A stretch of DNA of 64,000 bases from Plantago ovata (lineage: Eukaryota > Streptophyta > Magnoliopsida > Lamiales > Plantaginaceae), in contig CM051455.1 in assembly GCA_028274465.1 (NCBI GenBank), forward strand, positions 72,646,985 to 72,710,984, given 5' to 3'. The notes below the pieces were generated by a model. It did not search any database and was not told the DNA's origin. It saw only the letters and a list, made by a program, of their open reading frames with translations. Position numbers and translations under genes: made by a program. Shown piece by piece: positions 57,304-64,000 of this stretch (positions within the stretch are counted from its first letter, which is position 1; every line of letters starts with the position of its first letter).

Positions 57304-58029
57304 ATGTCTGATTATTGGAATCACTATTATGGCGATCTCCCTCTTGATAACGAGCACCATGGAGACCCCATAACATTATATGTAAGGAAAGATGGTCCTG
57401 GCCAGATTTACACTTCTCCTACGCCTCACATGCATTTAGGACACTACCCGGATCATGTTGTGAAAGATCTAGAAGAGGATAGGGATAGAGTTGCTCTAAA
57501 ACGGGATAGCCTATCGTTGTCTTATTCGGCCCTAAATCTAGAATTGTTAAATCTGCGAAGGGAGAGGGAGCGCTTAGAGGAGGAAAATTTCATGTTGCAT
57601 CAGCAGATAGCCCAGCACAAGACCTCTCACTACCAGCTTAATTCCCTAGGATATGAGCGCGATCAGGCCGTTGCACATGCACAAGCTCTTCACACGTTCT
57701 ATACGAGTAAAATACATGAAATCTTCATTAACATGTTGAACATACAAAACATGGTGAATTCGGGGCATTGGCATCGAGATTTAGTTAAAGCAAGCCGTCC
57801 AAGAGGTAATGGAAATATTTCAAAATGGGCATGATCAAGAAAACCAAGTAGTTCCAAATGGTGTGAATTTTCATATGCCTATGATTGCACCACCGGGGGT
57901 TTGGGTAATGGTGAGTATGACTGGTATCCCCCGCAGGTAGCTGCTCCCCAGGATAACATGAATGAATTTCAAGGTGAAAATATTGTTGAAGACCAAGCAA
58001 GTGAAGTCGGAGAAAATGATGTTCCGTAG
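57304..58029 (+). pseudogene. Small coiled-coil ORF ahead of gag (Ty3-2)
   Basis: ATG 57304 opens 176 codons; two frameshifts (about 57830 and 57900) separate the remaining stretch, which ends VGENDVP at the TAG at 58027. It has YTSPTPHMHLGHYPDHVVK followed by a long Leu/Glu/Arg coiled coil (residues 55-110). The N-terminal YTS...YP motif and the coiled coil parallel the ORF at 21994-22377 in the Tekay-type element, in the same position. Function unknown. Confidence 0.6.
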
Positions 58030-58369
58030 ATTGGCTCAATCTCAACCATAATGATACCTAGTCTAATTACGTATATCTAGCATCATCTAGTTTACTAGCG
58101 TTTACCATGTACCTTACTTTTCGCCATGTAAAATAGTGTAGTATAATATCTAAGGCACATAGGTATCCTTTTTTCCATGTAGAATAGTATCGTATAAAGG
58201 CCTAAGTTAACTAATGATATCTTTTGTACTAACGGTGCAAGTAGTATATAATAGTCTTGATGTAGTAGCCTTTCTATGGTTAGTATCTATACTAATATGA
58301 TAATTATATTATAGTATTGATCTAAGAGTACGAAAAAAAAAATCAAAATTCAAAATACAAATACAATAA

Positions 58370-58433
<64 letters not shown>

Positions 58434-58472
58434 TTCCAATTTGCGTGATTAATAAACGTCTAGTTCAAATAA

Positions 58473-58518
<46 letters not shown>

Positions 58519-58714
58519 GAAGAATTATTACATATGTTTTTGTATACTTTTCAATGTTTTGTATACTTGATCAAACTTCATGCCTTTGCCATTTCTCATG
58601 CTTCATAGGTTTTGATTGATCTAATTTATTAGTGTTGGACAAAGTATGTGAATATGTTATGAAATTATGTTTTATATCTTGATAAAATTTTCCAACTAAC
58701 CCTAAATTTGTAGA
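58030..58714 (+). other. Spacer ahead of gag, with AAT microsatellites
   Basis: (ATA)n at 58369-58432 and 58473-58518. It ends in an acceptor-like AAATTTGTAG one base before the gag ATG. No ORF. Confidence 0.6.
58369..58518. repeat. AAT microsatellites
   Basis: Two runs of about 21 and 15 AAT units separated by 40 unique bases. Confidence 0.9.
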
Positions 58715-59700
58715 ATGGCATCACGGCGAAATACGATATCCCAAAATAGTCAATTGAATGGAACAGAAACTGGTAACCTTCATAGTAGTGATGATGCGTC
58801 AAATCCTGAAAGTGACCCTTTGTCACAACAACAAGAAAATGGCCCAAACATTCTTTCAATATTTGAATTCTTACAAAATCACTATATGCAATATGCGCAA
58901 CAACGCCCGAATGAGGTCCTTTCCAGTGCACACTCCCAACAATCAGAAGATCAAGTCTTTGAAAGATTTCTTCGTCTTCAACCTCCAAAGTTTCTTGGAG
59001 AACCTGATGATAGAAGGGCTGAATCATAGATTAATGAGATGGAGAAAATATTTGATGTCACCAACTATTCTGATGAAAAAAAAAATCAATTTCGCTACTT
59101 TCCGTCTCGAAGATTCTGCAAGACATTGGTGGCGTCTACTTGACCAGCGATGGAAGCAAGATGGTGTGCCACGTACTTGGGAGAATTTTGTTCAGGAATT
59201 TTTGAAGAAATACTTACCTCAAGTGGTACGCATTGGTCAAGAGCGAGATTTCTTGGACTTAGTCCAAGGAAATATGACGGTGTCCCAATATGAAGCAAAA
59301 TATACTCGACTCATCCACTATGATCCTCATTAGTTGAATGATGAAGTCCGAAAGGTAAAGGAAATTTGTGGAAGGACTAAAGGTAGAAATTCGATGGGCT
59401 ATAATTTCCACGAAATTAAGCACATACGAAGAGGCAGTCGAATATGCACTCCAAGTTGAATCTGAAATGAAAGAACTCAATAAAATGGATGATCGAATGA
59501 AAAGAAATCGTCCATCTGGTTCTAAGTTCCAACAAAAAGGTGCCTTTGCTCCACGCAAAAAATTTGCAAGAATGGAATCATATAATTCTCTCAAGAATGA
59601 ATTCCGTGCTACAAATCAAGCAAGGCCTGCAACTTCTGGACCATGTGGATTCTGTGGAAATCCTAACCATAATGAGGAGATGTGTTGGCGAAAGAATTGA
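58715..59700 (+). pseudogene. Ty3-2 gag with zinc knuckle
   Basis: ATG 58715 opens MASRRNTISQNSQ. A frameshift near 59025 splits QPPKFLGEPDDRRAES from the Gag core (FATFRLEDSARHWWRLL, VSQYEAKYTRL). A TAG at 59331 and another frame change follow. The zinc knuckle CGFCGNPNHNEEMC lies at about 59640-59684; a second CTVCGSDQH motif comes after the stop, with Tyr where the last Cys is expected. Confidence 0.8.
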
Positions 59701-60417
59701 AGGTGTACTGTATGTGGAAGTGACCAACACATGCTCAAATATTATCCAAAAAGAACAACATCAATTCCAGTCTCAGGAGCAAAGTCAGGTGGCCAACTTC
59801 CTAACAAGCAGGGAGACCTAAAGTAACTGCTCGAGCATATGCTTTGGAAACAAGTGAAGGAGTTGTTAACCCCACAGCCGTGATTGAAGGTAACCTTTCA
59901 ATACTCGATCAACTTGGTAGAGTCTTATATGATCCTGGAGCTACCCATTATTTTATTTCAATTTCTTTCATAAATTCCTTAGGCTAACGTGTTTCCCTAC
60001 TTGGTAGAAGTCACCACTCCTATGGGCACCAGCGTAATGACCGATATGGTAATTACGAATTGTCCAATAAGGATCAATGAGTCAGAATATCCCATAGACT
60101 TGATACAATTACCGATTCATAAATACCAAGTCATTTTATGAATGGATTGGTTGTATAAGTATCAAGCGGAGCTTAATTGTTTTACAAAAAGATCAAACTC
60201 GGGCAACCCCAATAATTGGATTGTCCTGAACCAAAATCCATCCCAATAATTACATTTGTAGAAGCAAGAAAAGCTATCCGATAAGGTACTAATTCTTTTC
60301 TTGCGTATATAATCAATAAGCCTAAGGAAAAAGTTTTGATAGAAGATTTACCAATAATAAATGAATATCCTGAAGTTTTTCCAGAAGAATTAAATTCTCT
60401 ACCCCCTGATCGAGAAA
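59701..60417 (+). pseudogene. Ty3-2 protease remnant
   Basis: Readable in pieces: YDPGATHYFISISF, then AYIINKPKEKVLIEDLP, and [11 protein letters not shown] leading into RT. Several stops and frame changes; no continuous ORF. Confidence 0.6.
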
Positions 60418-61690
60418 TTGAATTATGATCGAAACTTACCTAGAACCACCCCAATCTCAAGGGCACCTTACAGAATGGTTCCTGCAGAGTTAAAAGAGTT
60501 GAAAACTCAATTAAATGAATTATTGAGTCATGGCTTTATCCGACCAAGTACTTCTCCTTGGGGCGCACCCGTCCTTTTTGTGAAGAAGAAAGATGGATCT
60601 TTGAGATTATGTATTGACTACAGAGGCTTGAACAGAGTAACCATTAAAAATAAATATCCTCTTCCTCACATAGATGAGCTCTTTGATACACTACAAGGTT
60701 CACGCGTCTTCTCAAATTGGATTTGAGGAAAGGATACTATCAGTTGAAGATTCGGGAAGAGTACATAACGAAAACTGCATTCAACTCAAGGTATGGACAT
60801 TTTGAGTTTGTCGTCATGCCTTTTGGACTAACAAACGCCCCAGCAGCATTCATGGACATGATGCATAGGATATTTCGGTCGTATCTTCATAAGTTCGTTG
60901 TTATTTTCATCGATGATATACTTGTTTATTCCAAATCAGAGGAAGAGCATGCGGAGCACTTGAGAATTGTGTTACAAGTTCTGAAGGAGAATAAGTCGTA
61001 TGCCAAGTTTAGTAAGTGTGAATTCTGGTTGGAGCAAGTGACAGTTCTAGAACATGTTATGTCATATAATGGAATTGAAGTTGATCCCTCAAAAGTAGAA
61101 TCCATTGTGAACTGGAAGAGACCTGAGAATGTCACAGAAGTACGAAGTTTCTTGGGTCTTGCCGGATATTATCGGCGATTTGTCAAGGATTGCTCAAAAA
61201 TTGCAAGCCCCCTCAATGAGTTAACGCAAAAGAATAAACCCTTTCTATGGACGGAAAGGTGTGAAACAAGTTTTCAAGAACTAAAGAAAAGATTAACTAC
61301 AACACCTGTGTTGGCACTACCAGATGGATCAGAGGGATTTATAATATACATAGATGCTTCAAAAGAAGTACTTGGTTGTGTTCTCATGCAGAATGAAAGG
61401 GTAATTGCATACGCATCTCGAAAACTGAAACCCATGAGAAAAATTATCCAACTCATGATCTTGAATTAGGATCAATTGTCTTTGCTCTAGCAAAGTGGAG
61501 GCACTACCTTTACGGTGCAACTTTTGAGGCATATACCGATCACAAAAGTTTGAAATACTTATTCACACAGAAGGATTTGAACATGAGACAAAGGTGATGG
61601 ATAGAGTTCCTAGAGGATTACGACTGTTCAATTCTCTATCATCCTGGAAAAGCGAATGTTGTAGCAGATGCTCTTAGCAGAAAAGTAATG
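60418..61690 (+). pseudogene. Ty3-2 reverse transcriptase and RNase H
   Basis: [39 protein letters not shown], the active site [11 protein letters not shown] at about 60910 and [18 protein letters not shown] frameshift lies at 60716 and another near 61430. RNase H has [15 protein letters not shown] and, out of frame, [16 protein letters not shown]. Close to the Tekay-type RT at 24000-24600 but a separate element. Confidence 0.85.
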
Positions 61691-63014
61691 ATTGATCATT
61701 TGTGCGTGGAAAAGGCTGATAATGTGAGTCGCTCAAGAATTGTTCTAAAGTCACATGCTCACATAGCAGGACTAACCATTCAGTCTGAATTTCTGAATGA
61801 AGTCATGGAAGCACAAAAGAATGATCCAGAAGTTGAGAAACAAAAGAACTTGATGAAAGCAAAATAAAATTCAATGCTCAAAGTCAACTCAGCTGGTCTT
61901 TTGACATTTCAACGACGAATTTGTGTACCAAGCGAACTAAGAAGTAGGGTACTAGAAGAAGCTCACAAGTGTAGGTACACTATTCATCCGGGAGGAACCA
62001 AAATGTATCGAGACTAAAGAAAATTTTCTGGTGGAATGGGATGAAAAAGGATATAGCTGAATATGTTAAGAAATGTCTTACTTGCCAACTTGTAAAGGCA
62101 GAACATCAACATCCAGCAGGAAAATTGCAACCTCCGCCTATCCCTAATTGGAAATGGGAACAAATCACCATGGACTTTGTAACGGGATTACCAAAAGTCA
62201 AAGAGGGTTTTGACAGCATTTGGGTGATCGTTGATAGACTTACAAAGTCAGAACACTTCTTACCAGTAGCAACTCACTACGATGTCAACAAGCTAGATGA
62301 ACTTTACAAAAAGGAGATCATCATATTACATGGAATTCCGATCAACATTGTATCCGACCGCGATCCCAAATTTACGTTTAGGCTTTGGAAGCAACTACAA
62401 GAGAGCCTCGGTACCAAGCTCAAATTTAGTACGACAGCACACCCGCAAACTGATGGACAATCCGAACGAATTATCGGATTTCTAGAAGACATGTTGAGGG
62501 CATGTGTGCTTGATTTTGGAGGAGCATGGAACAAACACTTGCCGCTAATTGAGTTTGCATACAACAACATTTACCAGGTGTCGACTGAGATGGCACCATA
62601 CGAGGCATTGTATGGAAGAAAATGTCGATCCCCACTCCATTGGGACTTGGACGAATGGCGGACGTCTTCAGATGGAACACAAAGGGCTTTTATACCGGAA
62701 ATCATTCAAGAAGATATTGATAAGGTGCAAGTAATTAAGGAACGGATTAAGACTTCACAAGATCGTCAAAAGAGTTATGCCGATAAAAGAAGGAGAGACT
62801 TGGAATTTAACGTGGGTGACTTTGTTTTCCTAAAACTGTCTCCAAGAAAAGGATTCAGAAGAGTCGGGAAAGGAGGAAAACTAAGTCCTCGTTATATCGG
62901 ACCATTTGAGATAAAGGATCTAATCTATCAAGTTGCATATCGTTTGATTCTTCCAGCTAATATAACAGGGATACACGATGTCTTCCATGTCTCACAACCA
63001 AGGAAGTACTACCC
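61691..63014 (+). pseudogene. Ty3-2 integrase, cut by an LTR
   Basis: The segment 61691-62040 has stops. From 62041 the core is open: MKKDIAEYVKKCLTCQLV, MDFVTGLPKV, VSDRDPKF, YEALYGRKCRSP and SYADKRRRDLEFNVGDFVFL, then VFHVSQPRKYYPD. The frame enters the inverted LTR at 63015. Any chromodomain would lie beyond the window. Confidence 0.85.
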
Positions 63015-64000
63015 TGATGAACGAGATTGTCATACTCGAACAATCAAATAAATTTGTTTGAAAGCCAAAGGGCAACTCACTACTACACAAAACACGTAGT
63101 GCAGAGGTAAGATGACCTCGAGTGTCGATCTCTAGGGACTAAAACTAGCTTTAACTAAATAACTATATATAATTTCAGAAAACAAATTTATCTTAACTTG
63201 ACTTAACAATATATGGAGAGAGCTGGTGATAATATGCTCGTTCTAAGCATCAAGTTCTAATTATGCATGAAAGTGCAACTCGTACTGCCTTAAAAATAAT
63301 TCGAATTAACAAACACCAAAGACAGATTTGTAGACGTGTATTTTGAAAGCTTCCTATCGATACTAATACTTGGCTAAGGTTGTCAGTCTTAGTTGAAGCA
63401 GTACTTGTAATCGAAGATATTGAAAAGGAAAAATTACATCTGGACCCCCTGTTAAACGACCACTTTTCAAATTGGCCCACCTTTCCAAAACAATTACATC
63501 TAAGTCAAAATGGGTCAAATTTAGTTAAAACAATTACACCTGGACCCCAAAATTGGGGTCCAGATGTAATTAAATCTTTTAACAGGGGTGTTATATGTAA
63601 TAAAAAATATAATTGGGCTAATCTGTAATAGATGAAAATAACAAGGGTATGAGATGTAATTGCCCCTATTGAAAACGATGATCTTGAATTGTCCTAGTGT
63701 TTCTAACAGTTTTATACGAAGATGTTTGGCTTAGTCGGATCAAAGATTCGAATATAATTAATAAAACAAGTAAAAGACTCAGAAACTCAATCATGCATAA
63801 TATGAATCCTAGCTACGAATTCACATACTATCACCAACTAGATGCTTAGCTACTCATATCAATAACACAATCAACAATCATAATCGAAGCAATAATGAAT
63901 GAAAACATGTTGAATTGAAAGATAAATAGCAGAATTGTGGGATACAAAGTTACCACCAAAGGTTGTCAATCTCCGGTGAATTGCTAAACTCACAAAGATC
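63015..64000 (-). repeat. Athila-like LTR (minus strand), runs off the window
   Basis: It begins TGATGAACGAGATTG and continues with the CTACACAAAACACGTAGTG and CTCGAGTGTCGATCTCTAGGGACT blocks of the Athila-like LTR in reverse. It is more diverged than the others. It hosts the MITE at 63427-63666. The expected duplicated target on this side is TACCC (63010-63014). Confidence 0.75.
63427..63666. mobile_element. MITE with palindromic core
   Basis: 240 bases flanked by the 9-bp duplication TATTGAAAA (63418-63426, 63667-63675). The ends are imperfect inverted repeats ending in AATTACATCT. An internal near-perfect palindrome (AATTACANCTGGACCCCAA and its complement) lies near 63530-63571. A 9-bp duplication points to a Mutator-type origin. 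Confidence 0.75.

Overview
The window is plant nuclear DNA, probably from a eudicot with a large, transposon-rich genome. Almost all of it is nested LTR retrotransposons at several depths. There is one Helitron-like DNA transposon, one LINE remnant and one MITE. I see no intact single-copy host gene; the only host-like sequences are gene fragments inside the Helitron. The evidence for a plant is tRNA-iMet and tRNA-Asp primer-binding sites, SIRE-like, Tekay-like and Athila-like element types, a Ty3 chromodomain, GT-AG introns, TATATATAG promoters, and PEAPOD/TIFY4, RPA and plant F-box fragments.

Layout. 1-5243: right end of a SIRE-like copia element (additional ORF, PPT, LTR). 5271-10416: minus-strand Athila-like element reduced to a truncated 5' LTR, a spliced leader, one additional ORF and a 3' LTR. 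10417-15082: right end of a second copia family, its LTR split by a solo LTR (13301-14593, TSD GTCAT). 15083-19290: SIRE-like RNase H plus additional ORF, split by a solo LTR (17906-19211, TSD GCTGC). 19366-39575: another copy of the copia-2 family, into which a Tekay-type Ty3 element (20037-35879) inserted; that element's integrase in turn took in an intact GAG-protease element (26210-32629, TSD TAGAT). 39576-40220: LINE remnant. 40221-47892: rearranged SIRE-like element with head-to-head LTRs, one of them hosting a solo Tekay LTR (41081-43567, TSD CTTTT). 47893 to beyond 63014: a second Ty3 element. Its 5' LTR is split by inverted Athila-like pieces (48300-51716), its leader by a Helitron (52952 to about 57262), and its integrase end by a further Athila-like LTR (63015 onward) that carries a MITE (63427-63666).

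How the parts relate. SIRE-like and Athila-like elements each carry a large additional ORF after pol or in place of it, and the N-terminal parts of these ORFs look alike. The SIRE-like ORF has its own upstream TATA box, a possible second polypurine tract and four short in-frame introns. Both Ty3 elements carry a small coiled-coil ORF ahead of gag. The Athila-like LTRs share arrays of GC-rich palindromes just upstream of the TATA box and, internally, twin hairpins followed by a purine tract. The Tekay LTRs contain a tRNA-like Pol III promoter unit. The Helitron carries an RPA-like OB-fold region followed by an F-box/TPR-like region in one splice-compatible order, plus an opposite-strand PEAPOD exon. 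All family calls were made by eye, without searches.
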